This document shows positions 25,001-37,062 of a DNA stretch of 64,000 nt, in pieces. The notes below the pieces were generated by a model that did no database searches, was not told the DNA's origin, and saw only the letters and a program-made list of their open reading frames with translations. This DNA is from Panagrolaimus kolymaensis (Eukaryota > Nematoda > Chromadorea > Rhabditida > Panagrolaimidae): contig JAJQJQ010000043.1 in the NCBI GenBank assembly GCA_028622995.1, forward strand, positions 1,798,001 through 1,862,000. The letters are read 5' to 3'. Each line of letters opens with the position of its first letter. Position 1 is the stretch's first letter. Position numbers and translations under genes: made by a program.

Positions 25001-27194
25001 AAAGCATAATCTAAATTTTGTTTTAAATAATTTTCAAAATTTATATTATGTTGTTTAAAATTTATAATTGGAATTGAAGTTGCTAAAAAGAAATAAATAT
25101 TTTTAGTATTATAAAAAAAAGTTTACCAGTATTAATAAATTTATCTGTAGCAGAAGTTTCGCCAGGTTGTCTAATTCGTAACATAATAAAATAATATGAT
25201 TGCTCCAGTTCGGGCGTCGATAAAGAGTTTAAACCGCATAAAGTTGTATTATAAACATGATTTAAAATAAAATCTATCGAATTATTATAATTTTCTTCTG
25301 TGACCATTATAAATAAATTTACGAGATTTTTACTTATTTCTTCTCCACCCATCGCTAAAAATAATGGAACATTCGATCTTATCGCGGAAATAAAAAGTAT
25401 GATTTTAGTTATGAATTTTTTTTAAATTTACATAAAAAGAAAAAATTGTCCTTTGTTATTTTAGAATTTATTTTTTTGTGTAAATCAAAAACTCTTAAAC
25501 TTACAAAAACTTGGATCCATAAATTTAAGATTACTTGTTGAATTGCCGGCATTAGAAATACTTATAATTTGGGTGAGGGTTTTGTTAAGATTATCATAAC
25601 TTGCACACGTTTCAGCAGTACTGAAAAAAAAGAAGAAAGGGGAATAATAATTATTTTTCCAAATTATATTTTTTTTTAAATGAGTAATAATAAAAACTTT
25701 CTTACTCTGTTAACAAAGCTGAATAAACAGTTGAAGAACTTTTAATTTGTTTTGAACCAAAACTTTTAAATGAGTCAAAAGTATTATTATGTGGACAAAT
25801 ATCCGATACGACAATTAGATTAAGTTTGGTTAACGGATCACGAGATTGATTAAGAAATTTTGAAATGATTGAATGAGTAATCTTAAAAACAAAATGTAAG
25901 TTAATTATTTAATTTATGATTTTTCTGAGGGATAAAAATTTGCCTTTGAATTCTTTTACTCTATGAAATTTTTTAATTCGAATTTGAAACTTTTTTTAAC
26001 ACTTTTTTTTCTTCGTTACAGTATCCTTCCTATAAAATTTGTTGTGTGTTTTAGCTTATTTTTATTTTCTTCATACACTTGATTGAAAAAAAGAAAATGA
26101 AAAAAGAATTAAAACAAGTTTTTAAGCTTTTATTTTTTCATTAATACTTTTCACTTTATTTTAAAGTAAAGATTGTTGAAGAATTTCCTTATTTAAAGAT
26201 TGACTTGAGATAGCAAAACAACAAATAAAAAAGTTGTGTGAAAAAAACCCAGTTTTTAAGCTTCTTAAATAAAAAATTATAACACAATTTTTTTAAGACC
26301 TCAATAAATTTTTTTTGTTTTTAGTTTTTAGGCTACAATTTTTTTGTTTTTTACAGTAACCCATAAAAATTTTTTTTAAAAACCTACCGAAACATTAGGT
26401 GGAGCACCAGGGTCACTTTTCACCTCTTCAGAAATGTTCTAAATAAAAGAAATTAATAAAAAAAAGTTTAGTTAGAAAAATAAATAAAATTTACGGTAAT
26501 AAATTCTTTATTATTTTCTAAAACCACTAAAGCCGCTGTGGAATTATCTGCATCAGCAGCCCTTAATAAATCCGTGGCATCATATTTACCAAAATGTAAT
26601 TGCCATGGCAAATTTCCATAATCCACTGTTTTAAGATTTGTTGGAATGGTTGAGAACTAAAAAGAAATAAAAACAAATAATCAAAAACAATAATTATAGA
26701 GTACAGTATTTATTATGGAAAAAATTTAAGTTTTTTCTTTGAAAAAGAGGAAATGAAAATTTTTTTTGCCTAATTTAATAACGAAAATTAAATTTTTAAA
26801 CAAAACTTTAAGAAAAAATTATTTCCAAAAAACTTTAAAAAATATTTAAAGTGGCTTTAAAAAAGTCAAAGATGTTTTGGAAGCAAAAATTTTGGATATG
26901 TCTGAATTCTGTAATTCCAGTTCAAAATCCGTTAAGCCATTTATTTTTTATTAATATACCTCGATTTTTTAAAGAGATATCTTTTTGAAAAAAAAAAATG
27001 CTTACCAAAGCCATAAAATCTGTATATTTCTGCATGTCGGGTGGAGAATTGGCAAATGTAAAAATAACTAATGTTTCAATATTTTTAGCTCGAAAATGTA
27101 TATCATCGTTGTCTTGTCCATTAACGCCACCAAAAATAAAGAGAAGTGGCAAGAAAATTAAAAATATTCCAAATATAAAAGAATAATATTTCAT
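22069..27194 (-). CDS. Receptor tyrosine kinase with nematode-type ectodomain (copy 1)
   Basis: Single-pass receptor of 928 residues from twelve exons: 27194-27006, 26656-26495, 26438-26388, 25881-25706, 25620-25505, 25354-25127, 25082-24981, 24657-24503, 24440-24088, 23760-23095, 22801-22469 and 22324-22069. A signal peptide (YYSFIFGIFLIFLPLLFIFG) is followed by an ectodomain beginning ETLVIFTF, with a KLNLIVVSDICP motif around residue 160. I cannot assign it to a named domain. The transmembrane helix is at about 470-493. The kinase shows GRGASSTV, VAAK, HRDVAARN (tyrosine-kinase type), IADFGL and LPIKWLSLEAL, so it is expected to be active. An acidic, Gly-rich insert lies between lobes, and a second Asp/Gly/Asn-rich tail ends the protein. 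The head is shared with the genes at 33433-37062 and 38310-39318. C. elegans KIN-15/16-type receptors are the nearest concept I know, but the ectodomain differs. Confidence 0.88.
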
Positions 27195-28190
27195 ATCTTT
27201 TTTTTTTCTTCACAACATAAGTTTCAGCCTAGAAGAAAAAAAAAAGTGGGACTTTTGTGATTGAAAATAAATAAAAAAGTTTGACTCTTTCTTATTTTTT
27301 CTTAGGGAAAAAGACTTTGGAAAATTATCAGAACTTTTTTTTTTCATTTGGAAATTTTTTAAGCCTTAAAAAATTAAGAAGCTTAAATATAGAAATTATT
27401 CTCACCCATTTTCATCGCCAACAACAAAAAAAAATAAATATATTTGACAATTGAAGCAAGGAAGGAAGGAATAAATTGAAAATAAAACTCTTATTTTTCT
27501 GATTGCAAAGAAAATAAGAAGAAGAAAAGCTTTTTGAAAGACTATAGAAGAAGAAAAATAGGCGCAGTCACGCTCATTTTTTTTCTGCTTAAAAATTGTT
27601 GTTGATTTACTCAAAAACATAAAAATAAATTTATAGTTTGAAACAATGTCTTTATTTAAAGTTTGGAATTTATTTGGTTTAAAAGCAACTGCGACAACGG
27701 CGACGATAATGAGTAAAACTTTGAATTAAATTACTTTTTTTTATTATTAGAAATACAGATTTATTTTTTTTATTTTTGTAAGTAATGCGTCAATAAAACC
27801 CTTTGGCGTCATTTTATGCATTTAAAATAGGACTTAAAAAGGCGAATTTACTTGGTAATTTGAAAAAGCGGAGTACGAAAATTTATTTCTATTTGTGTCC
27901 TTGTTTACGTTTAAAATATTTTTAATTCTGAAATGGTAAATATTTTTTTTTCAAAAAAAACGATTTGTTTCTTCAGTGATTCCCGTTAATGCATTTTTTT
28001 TATAAAGTTAGCACTTCCGATTATTCAATTTGATTTTAGTTTAGACTATTTGTAATTAATTGTGGTACACCCACATATAAATAAGTCTGACAAAATGTTT
28101 GTTCCAAAGGTTGCTTCTTTGACATTGAATTTTTTTTCCATTTCTTTATTATTATTTTTTTTTGTAATTAAAAACCGCAAAAAAATTTAT
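27195..28190. other. Intergenic stretch between receptor copy 1 and CUB-like gene
   Basis: Upstream region of the minus-strand receptor gene and 3' flank of the CUB-like gene. No supported gene or repeat was seen; the sequence is A/T-tract rich. Confidence 0.5.
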
Positions 28191-31100
28191 TTAATTTACA
28201 ATTATAAAAAAGATAATTAAAAACCAGGTACGCATCGAGCTCGAGTGAATGGAGGATATTGTTGCTTTTGATGTTAACATTTCATATTCAATTAAATATC
28301 CTCGATATCCTTTCAAAGGTTCATCATATTCAATATAAATTCGAGGTTCATCAGGATAATCACTAGCAACAAATTTGAATGTTTGATTTACTTGAGTGAT
28401 TCTAAAAATCAACATTTTTTTGTTAATCCAAACGAAGACTTTGGAAAATCAATAATTTACTTTTGGGTTGGTTGATCAATTCCCAAATAAATTATTAATG
28501 AAGCTTTTTTGGATAAATCTAAAAATTTAATCGTCACTTGACAAGTTGCTGTTACTTTTTCAGGAATAAGCACTGATTCAATATTATTTTTGAGGATCCA
28601 ATAAGGATTACTAAAAGTTGATGGATTAAATACGCCTTTAATAACTTCAGAAGTTTCATATGGACTTGAATATCCATTTATATCATAATCAGCTTCGCTT
28701 GGAGATGCCTCTGAATCTAGAAATGATAGGAATTAGTTTTAAAATACATTTAATAAAATATTATTTTGGAAGTATACCTACCTCTGCAACTTATACTCAT
28801 AAAACTTATGGTTGCATTTGGAGGAATAATGAAAGAATTTGAGAGACCATATAAAAATAATTTTGACCATGAAGATACAGTTTGAGAACTAAATCATTTT
28901 TTTTATATCAAAAATAAGAAATAAAGTAGAATTCATTTTTTTTTGTTTTGCCACAAAAATTTTAAAAAAAACATACTTGAATTCAAAAAATGCAAAATTC
29001 TCATTCACTTCTGCAACATATTTAACATTTTCAATTGAATCAGTATTTAAATTTGAATATTCCACATATGATGTTTCTGCATAATCATTCCAATATAATA
29101 TTGTTAATATACATGGCCCAGAATCCAGTGATTTTGCTTTGATGGTTGAATTTGAAACAATTACAACATTATCAAACGTAAAACAATTTTTTGAATGAAC
29201 TTAAAAAAATGTTTTAGTATTATTATTAAAAAAAAAATGAGCAACAAGCAAATAAATATTCTTTCTTACTTTCTCTTAACCGAAAAAATAATGTCACTAA
29301 TGGTCCTGAAGTTGTTGATATAAAAAATGTTATTGAATTCGATGTTGATGTGTAAATTCGCAGTTGGTTATACACTTGATGTCGAGGTAAATCATTAAAC
29401 CTAAAAAAATAAAAATAATTTTTTACATGAATGTCTTAAAATTGTTATACACGGAGAAAAAAATCTGGAAAAATTGCGGACAAACGCCTTCGTTTTGGGT
29501 TTCGAAACTTTCGAAAAAAAAAGTTGCACGCTCGCTCTCGCGTTTTGCGGACATTTTTTTCTCCGTGTAAACAAAATTTGAATATGTATAAATTTAAAGA
29601 AAAACAAAAAATATTTTTTTCCGTTGTAAAAAAACCTGTCTAATTTATAAAAAGCTTTGGATCATTCATTTATGAAACAACAACGTACATTCCAATAAAA
29701 TTATCAGTTGTATTTGAATCATAATAATAAATATATTCATTATTTGAATCAATCATGCCATCTTCTAAATTATCTATTGCAAACATATCCAATGTAAAAT
29801 TATTATTTGGTGCTGTTATTGTTATCAAACGTTGTTGATTTCGATATAAATGTAAATCAAAAGTTACAGTAAAATTTGTTGGAGTTAAATTAATTATCAT
29901 TTTTTCAAAATCTATAAAAACTTTTTATTATTCAAATTCGTTTTTTTTGTTAATAAAAAATTTACTTATCAAACTATACATTTGAAATTGAACAAACGGA
30001 GCTTTAAAAATTCCAAAAAGTCGTGAATCAGATTGAAACTGAATTTTTATATTTTCTTTTGGCTTAAAAATGTAATCATTTCGCAATTTTGTGTTGGCAT
30101 TGATGATAGTCAGTAAAGATCCATTTTTAAATATTTTTACTATGTCAGTTGAATTTGGACGCAATTCGATTCGAGGCAAAATAAATATAGAAAATTTTTT
30201 GCATGCTTCCATTGGAACTAACTTTAAAAAAATTATTGTAAAAATTTAATATTCTCTTTAACAAATTAAAAAATGATTGGCTTACGGTATATGAACAATT
30301 CATTCCGCTGCAATATGTGTAGCCAAAATTTCTAAGATCATTCAAAATTCCAAAAATTCCATAACTATAATCATAAAAATCGCAAGGAATGGATTGAACA
30401 GTTTTGGAGCAAACACAAGCTAAAAAAAAATTTTTTTACAGAGATCGAAGATTGCTAAAAAAAATTAAATTCATACAAATTTCATTTAATGAAGCAGCAA
30501 AATCCATTGAATTTAAACTTCCATCAGATAGAAAATTTAATTTTACGTTTTCAGCTTTACTATCGATGATCCAAGGAATGATTTGGGTCCAATCATATTT
30601 ATTTTGAGTGACATCAAATTTATTTTGGAATTTATCCATAATTGTAATATTATCAACTCCAGGTTCAATAAAACCTATATAATTTAATAAGAAAGTTTTG
30701 TTTTTTGGTATGGTTTGAATTTTTTGACATTGCTAAAAATTAATCTGAGTTTTTTTCGTGAAAGTAAGGCCACTCTCGAATTTACATCATTATTTTTATA
30801 TTCCATTAACCATTTTGTTATTCTATAATCATTTAATTTATTTTCATTGTTGTTAAATGAACAATTATGTGTGATCACTGGATTCTCTTGAACAGCAGTC
30901 ACAATTCCACCAAAACCAAAACCAAAATTATTCCCTTGATGATTTTGAGATTTCTTTTCAAAAATAATTGAAAATTCTGTTCCGCCGCTAAAATATTGAA
31001 CGCTAATAGAATTTATGGTTGATGCCGCCGCCAATAAGCCGCTATTATTGCAAGTGAAAACTTTTAATGTTTCATTTTCATTCAAATTTATTTGTCGAAT

Positions 31101-32506
31101 GTGAATTTTGAGGTTGTAGCCTATTGGAATTTTAAAATTCCATTTGCATATAACTGCTGCTGCTGCAGCTTCTTGAACCAGAAAATTTGGAAAATAATAA
31201 CTTGATGTTATTGGAATAATTTCAAGATTATCTTGAAATGTAAAAGTTTTTCCATCAAGTGGACAAGTTTTTACTTCCGTGGAATCTAGAAAGTTTTTTA
31301 TAATTTTAATTTTAAATGGTAAAAAACAATTTACTTGGAGCATAGATAAATGCTTGAAACTAGGGTGGACCGATCTACCGGTAGATTGAAAAATCGGTAG
31401 ATCTACCGGTAGATCTACCGGTGGATCTACCGGTAGATCTACTGAAATCTACCGCAAGTCCAAAATTCGAAAAGAAAGGGATTTTGAATCAAGGAATACA
31501 AAATTAAGGATATAAGGCTATTTTTGGGCACAAAAATAGGTTTTGCAAACTTTTAAAAAAATTTCAATTTTTCAACAGGGTGGACCAAGCTATTACTTTC
31601 CTATCATAAACTCTCCCCTGTTAAAAAAATTCAAAAATTTTCGGAAATAGAGAAAACATCGTTTTTATGCATTTTAGAACCTGCTAATTCATAACTTTCG
31701 CTTAAAAAACTCCGAGAACGTCTTTTTTTAAATTTTGGTGGCGCGGTAGATTTCGGTAGATTGGAAAATTTTTTCGGTAGATTTCGGTAGATCTACCGGT
31801 AGATCTACCGGTAGAATCTACTGGTAGATCTACCCGGTCCACCCTACTTGAAACCCTCTAAAAGATGATAAAAATTTTGTGGAGGTAAAAAAATCTTTTG
31901 CTTGAAATTCCATTTTTGACGAATTTACATAATGTGAAAACCATGGAGGCATCGAATCCCATCTATAAAAAAGCCATAATTTTAATTAGAGAAATAATAA
32001 TTGAAGAAATTACATAAAATTTGTTTTTACGTAATCAATTTCATTTTCTGGAATTTCAGTCAAATAAAAATTTGTAAGGGCACCATTTAATAAAACAAAC
32101 CAAAAAGTTGAATTTCCATTTGAGACCTAAATCTTCTATCTAATCAATAATATAAAATCTTAAAAGTAAAAAAAAATTTTACGTAAAATTTTTGATAACA
32201 TTCTAACACATAAGAATTGTAATTTATAATGTTTGGATAATGTTCGCTTTGAAATTGAATGAATTCATTTTGACTCATTTCAGAAAAATCTGTAACCTCC
32301 TTCTTTGATTTATCACTGAAATTATCGTCATAGCTTGATGTTAAAATACAATCAATTACTCGGCTTTCAAATTTTCCAAACAAAAATTCTAAAATTTAAG
32401 AAAAAAATGGATTGAAAGAAATTTTTACAGAGTTCAAAAGACAACAAAAAAGAAAATACTAACTTGCTATAATTAAAATTTGGAAAATGCTAAATATTTT
32501 AAACAT
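28191..32506 (-). CDS. Secreted CUB-like repeat protein, likely GPI-anchored
   Basis: A signal peptide (MFKIFSIFQILIIA) starts at 32506. Exons are 32506-32464, 32388-32183, 32126-32014, 31962-31848, 31359-31335, 31285-30786, 30732-30477, 30419-30286, 30221-29966, 29911 to about 29680, 29400-29270, 29199-28977, 28888-28782, 28716-28461 and 28401-28191. The protein is extracellular, rich in Asn-x-Ser/Thr sites and built of beta-rich, cysteine-paired segments. KTCPLDGKTFTFQDNLEI and the following residues look like nematode CUB-like domains. It ends in a short hydrophobic tail (WFLIIFFIIV) without cytoplasmic residues, as in GPI-anchor signals. Two oddities: a hAT-like MITE interrupts an exon at 31361-31846, and between 29680 and 29400 I could not find a splice pair that keeps the frame. 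The gene could be two genes or partly broken. It sits between the two receptor kinases. Confidence 0.65.
29448..29569. mobile_element. Tc1/mariner-type MITE, TA target duplication
   Basis: A 118-bp body (29450-29567) lies between two TA dinucleotides. Its ends are inverted repeats, CACGGAGAAAAAAA and TTTTTTTCTCCGTG. There is no coding capacity. The TA duplication with terminal CACGGAG is typical of mariner-like MITEs. It lies in a presumed intron of the CUB-like gene, in the stretch where the exon model loses frame. Confidence 0.75.
31353..31854. mobile_element. hAT-like MITE inside a coding exon, with splice-competent ends
   Basis: A 486-bp element (31361-31846) is flanked by identical 8-bp duplications CTTGAAAC (31353-31360 and 31847-31854). 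The termini are inverted: TAGGGTGGACC on the left and GGTCCACCCTA on the right. Subterminal stretches on both sides are tandem GGTAGATCTACC-like repeats. The 8-bp duplication points to a hAT transposase. On the minus (coding) strand the left junction reads CAA|GTAGGG and the right junction CCCTAG|TTTCAA. An intron of 488 nt with GT..AG ends would therefore remove the element and leave the flanking codons in frame, adding six bases (Phe-Gln). Confidence 0.88.
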
Positions 32507-33432
32507 GTTACAATTGGAATAAATATTGAGAAAATTTAGTTTTTTTTAAACTTTAATATTTTTCTCAAATGTTTTTACTATTACATTTTCTGTTTTAACA
32601 AGCTACCAATTTTCTTTAACATTTTTACGCTTAATTATATTCCAGGTGTTTTTTTTTCTTTTGATAACCATTAATTTTCACAATAAAATAGCAATAAAGA
32701 ATTTTGTATGTACTCACATTTTTTTATAAAATTAAATTTTAATGATGACATTTAATAAATTATAATGGTGGAAAAAATTTTCGCGTATTTTTTTTCGAAA
32801 AAAAAAAGTTTTGAAAACTAAAGTTTGTAAAAAAAATGTTATCATTTTTTAATCAATCTTCACTTTTTTTCATCTACAAAAAAAATTTCTAAATGAAAAA
32901 TATTTTTATTTCCTTGCTTCCTTGCAAGAAGAAAATTTCTCTAAGCTGGCAATCATAGCAAAAACAAAAAAAAGTGAGACAGGTGTAATTTGTTTCTTTT
33001 TTTCTTTTTGAAATTGCACGGTGCTTTTTATTCCATCTGGCAGGCATATTTTGCTTGATAAATAAATTTCAACCAACTCAAGTTGCTATACAATAATAAC
33101 AATTTTAATATGTTGTTTGCTCTCAAAATTCATTTATTTTTCAATACCATAATTAAAAATGATCCTGTTTTTTTTATATAAAACATTTTTGTATCAAAAT
33201 TTTAAACAGAGACTAAACGTTTTTTATTCTTTTTTTTTCACAGTAAAAAGGAAGATTAGTGATTAGTCGTTTTGATATGAATGTCTAACAAGAAAAGTTT
33301 TGAAAGAATGAATTAAAAATAATGAATTAATAAAACAATTTTTTTTAAATAAAAATATGCATTCAAAATTAAATAAAGTTTTACTAAAAAAAAAATATAC
33401 ATAAATTAAAGAAAAAAGTAAATAAAATATTT
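32507..33432. other. Intergenic stretch, nothing recognised
   Basis: Upstream of the CUB-like gene and downstream of receptor copy 2, all on the minus strand. AT-rich; no supported gene, RNA or repeat. Confidence 0.5.
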
Positions 33433-36400
33433 TTACGATGGAAATATAAATGGATGATCATCTTCATTCACAACTTCATCAAGTAATTCCACGTAACCAT
33501 CCTCATATTCAGCGCGATCAGGATAATCTCCTAAAATATCATAAAAAATATTTTCAAGATGTGAAAAGGTTGGACGTTGTGAGGGTTGAGTGGACCAACA
33601 ACTAAGTGCAATTTCATACCTAAAAAAAACAAAGAAATGCTAAATTTTAATTTCGAAACTTTTTTTTACATTCGATCTTTCATTTTTTCAGGTTTTTCTA
33701 TTCTACATCCTGCTTCAAGATAATCTTTTAATTCATTATATCGAATTCCAGGATAAAGTTCTCCATTCAAAGTATATATTTCAATCATCATAATTCCAAA
33801 TGCCCAAACATCTGAAGCTTGGGAAAATGTTTGTCGAGTTATGGCTTCAATGGATAACCATTCAAGAGGGAGTTTTTTGTGAGTGGTCGATTGATAAACA
33901 TTAGAGCTTTCATCAACATCACAGCATAAACCAAAATCTGCAATTTTTGCGATAAAATGTTCTCCTTCCTTTTTGAGGAGAATGTTTCTTGCAGCCACGT
34001 CTCTGAAATATGGCAAAAGTTTTTAATTTTTTGGTTCAAAGTAAAATTTAAAAAAATAGCCTATTTATTTATTTAAAGTTGGGTATTTTTTATTTTCATA
34101 AAATTTAAAAACTTGAAAAAAAGTAAGTAAATTTGAAATGGAGTATTCGGGATTTAGAAAGACTCGATTTTCTGGTACCTCTCAAAACAAAAATGAAAAT
34201 ATGCAAATTTTTTTATTTTTAAGGAAAATTTTGATATTGAAAACAATTTTTTTCGGACATTTTTTAATCTCAGGAATCTTTGAAGAAAAAAAATTGCAAA
34301 TTTTTTTTTACCTATGTGCAATTCCTTTTGAAGCGACATAAGTCATGCCTTTAGAAGCATTCCATAAAATTTGTAAAAATATTTTTTGTTGAATATCAGA
34401 AAAATCTGGGATTGTATAATGTTCTGATAAAGTATGAGTTCTTGATGTGGATGACTCTGATAAACTTATTATATCGCTATCAGGCATTCTTAAAGTTTTA
34501 AGATAATCTTGTAAATTCATATTCATTCTTTCAAATAATAAACATGGAATAGTTTTTAATTGATGCGTCCAACCAATTAAAGCACAAATATTTGGATGAT
34601 TTTGTAATTTTCGAGTTGTTTCAAGTTCGCCGTAAAGTTGCTCTATTTGATCTCGTTCCAATCGATTTATGAGTTTTGCGGCAACGGGTAATTCATCAAA
34701 AGCAGATTCACGCTTTTCAAAATAGTTTATAGGCTTTATAAAATTTGTTGCATGCTTTATTATGGCTTCTACGACGGTGGATGAACAACCTTTACCCAAA
34801 ACTTTATCATGGAAAAGTAAAACTTTCGTTTCATCGATGTAAAGTTTATCACAAATTTCTTTTAGTTGCCTTTCTTCGTCAGAAGTTCTGAAGCAAAATA
34901 GTTTTACTAAAATAAATATCCTAATAATTATAATTTAAAACTTACAAATCTAATCCTCTAACAATAGTTTCAAAAACATCTGGATTAGCAAAATATTTCC
35001 AATAAACAACATTTGCGGTAATTAACAAAATAATTGCAATACCAACTGCAATTCCAGCCCATAAATACCAAGGTAAAGATGTTGGAATTTTTTCTGTGGA
35101 AAAAGGTTTAGCATCAACTTCTTGTTTACATACAGTCAAAAATTGGTACGCAGTTGGGTCATCAGTGGAATTGATAAAATGTAAATTAATTCCAGAATTA
35201 TTATTTAAAACGCTGTTTGGGGCTTTATTATAAAAAGTTATTGTATAGTTGCTTTCAACATCTGGATCCGAAGGGTGATAGTAAAAAATAATATCAAGGC
35301 TTCGCTAAAAAAATCTTAATTATTTTTAATTTATTTTAATATAATTTACATTTTGGTAACTATTTGAATTTTGAAATAGTGCTTCTCTTAACCATATAGG
35401 TAATTGGTCAGTAAATAAAATATTGTAATTATGCCTTTCTATTTTCGATAGGTATAATCCTCTCAATTTGTTTTCAATTGTTGCTAATCCATCATCGTCT
35501 TTTTCTATAAAAAAAGGTTCAAGTCAAAAAAAAAAATAGTCGATTACACAAAATTCATAGATAAAGATTTAATCGAAAATGCACACAAAAATATTTAAAA
35601 TTTTAAACTAACTTTGTAAAGTAAAATTTAAATTATTTCTTAAATATCCTTCAAAATCAATATCCTCATTTTCGAAATTTATCCATGGAACTACAGTAGC
35701 TAAAAAAGAATGTTGATTAATTTTTTATTTTATTTTTAAATAAAACTTACATCGTGCTTCACCGCCATTAACTTCCATCATAATAAAATATGGATCTTTC
35801 GTTTTTTCATCGGGCTTGCATAAAGTTGAATTATGAATAAAATTCATAATGAAATTTATTGAAGTATCGTAATTTTCATTATCAATAATAAAAAATAAAT
35901 TATAAGGATTTGTATTTATCTCGAGATTGTAAGCTGAAAAATTTTCAATGTACACAAAAAAAAACAGTTGATTCACTCACTAAAAGTTGGATCAACGAGG
36001 GGATACACTTCGATGTCATTATCAAATTTTTCATTAGGGAAAACTTTTTCATCAATTTTATCAAGGAGCTCTTTGTTACAAACTTTTTCTCTAAAAAAAT
36101 TAAAAATTTGTAATTAATTATAATATTTATATATTTTTTATCATTTTTTTACCCGTCTTTAGTAATCAAAAAAGATGATGTCCTTTGAAACTTTTTAGTA
36201 TTACTAATTTCACCATAATTATTAAAAATGTCAAAATTCGATTGATCTGGACAAACATCAGAGACGACAACCAAATTTAATTTGGTTAGAACTTTTGGAT
36301 TTTTATCAATAAAATCGTTAATTAAGTCACATAACGTTGGGAGAGATGAATTTGAGTTCCCCACAGTATCATTGCATTTTCCAATGGGATTTTTAAGAAG

Positions 36401-37062
36401 TTCAGCAGTGATATTCTGAAATTTGAAGAATAACTTTTACTTTCAATTTTAAATTTAAAAAAATAAGTTACCTCAATAAATTCAAGATTATTAACCAAAA
36501 CAATCAAAGCTGAAGTACTATTTTCAGGATCAGCAGAAATTAAAAGGTTTGTGGCTTCATATCCGCCAAACCATAAATGCATTGGAAGATAATATATTGG
36601 ATATTTATCTTCCCATAATGAAATGTACTAAAAATATATTTTTCTACGATTGCAGCTTTATCAATGAAATATGATTAGAAAAAAATTTTAAAACTTTTGT
36701 TACTAAAATCGAGAGATTTGTGTTTGGCTGAAATTCGAAGTCCAAAAGCGAAAAATGAAAAATATGGCCTTTTGATATTTTTTTCAAAGGAATATATCCA
36801 AAATTTAAACGCAAACCAGCAACATTCGGGTTTGAATCGAAACGCATTCGAGGCTTTAAAATGAAGAAAAACTTACATTCGCAAAATAAGTTACATATTC
36901 AGATAATTTATTAGTTTCTTTATTTTTTATACTTTCGCTAAATGAAAATATCACTAAAGTTTCAACGTGATTAGCTGGAAATGTAATTCGTTCCGATTTT
37001 ACATCAACAAGCAGCAATAGAGGCAAAAGCCCCAAAATTAAATAAAAATTATGTATATTCAT
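33433..37062 (-). CDS. Receptor tyrosine kinase with nematode-type ectodomain (copy 2)
   Basis: Paralogue of the receptor at 22069-27194, 864 residues in eleven exons: 37062-36877, 36627-36472, 36415-36153, 36090-35981, 35933-35751, 35699-35613, 35504-35350, 35304-34946, 34887-34312, 34002-33670 and 33619-33433. The signal peptide (LILGLLPLLLLVDVKS) precedes VETLVIFSFSES. The shared motif KLNLVVVSDVCPDQSNF lies near residue 170. The transmembrane helix is at about 459-482 (GIAVGIAIILLITANVVYW). The kinase has GKGCSSTV, VAAK, HRDVAARN and IADFGL, and a P+1 segment LPLEWLSIEAI. It lacks the acidic Gly-rich insert of copy 1. The last three introns have the same positions and phases in both copies, one of them inside the HRD codons, supporting tandem duplication. 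Here exons 3 and 4 of copy 1 are fused. Confidence 0.88.

Noticed and set aside
31560..31620. Internal AGGGTGGACC and CTCCCCTG inside the hAT-like MITE as a second nested insertion
   Set aside because: No second pair of flanking 8-bp duplications could be found, so I treat it as internal repeat structure of one element.
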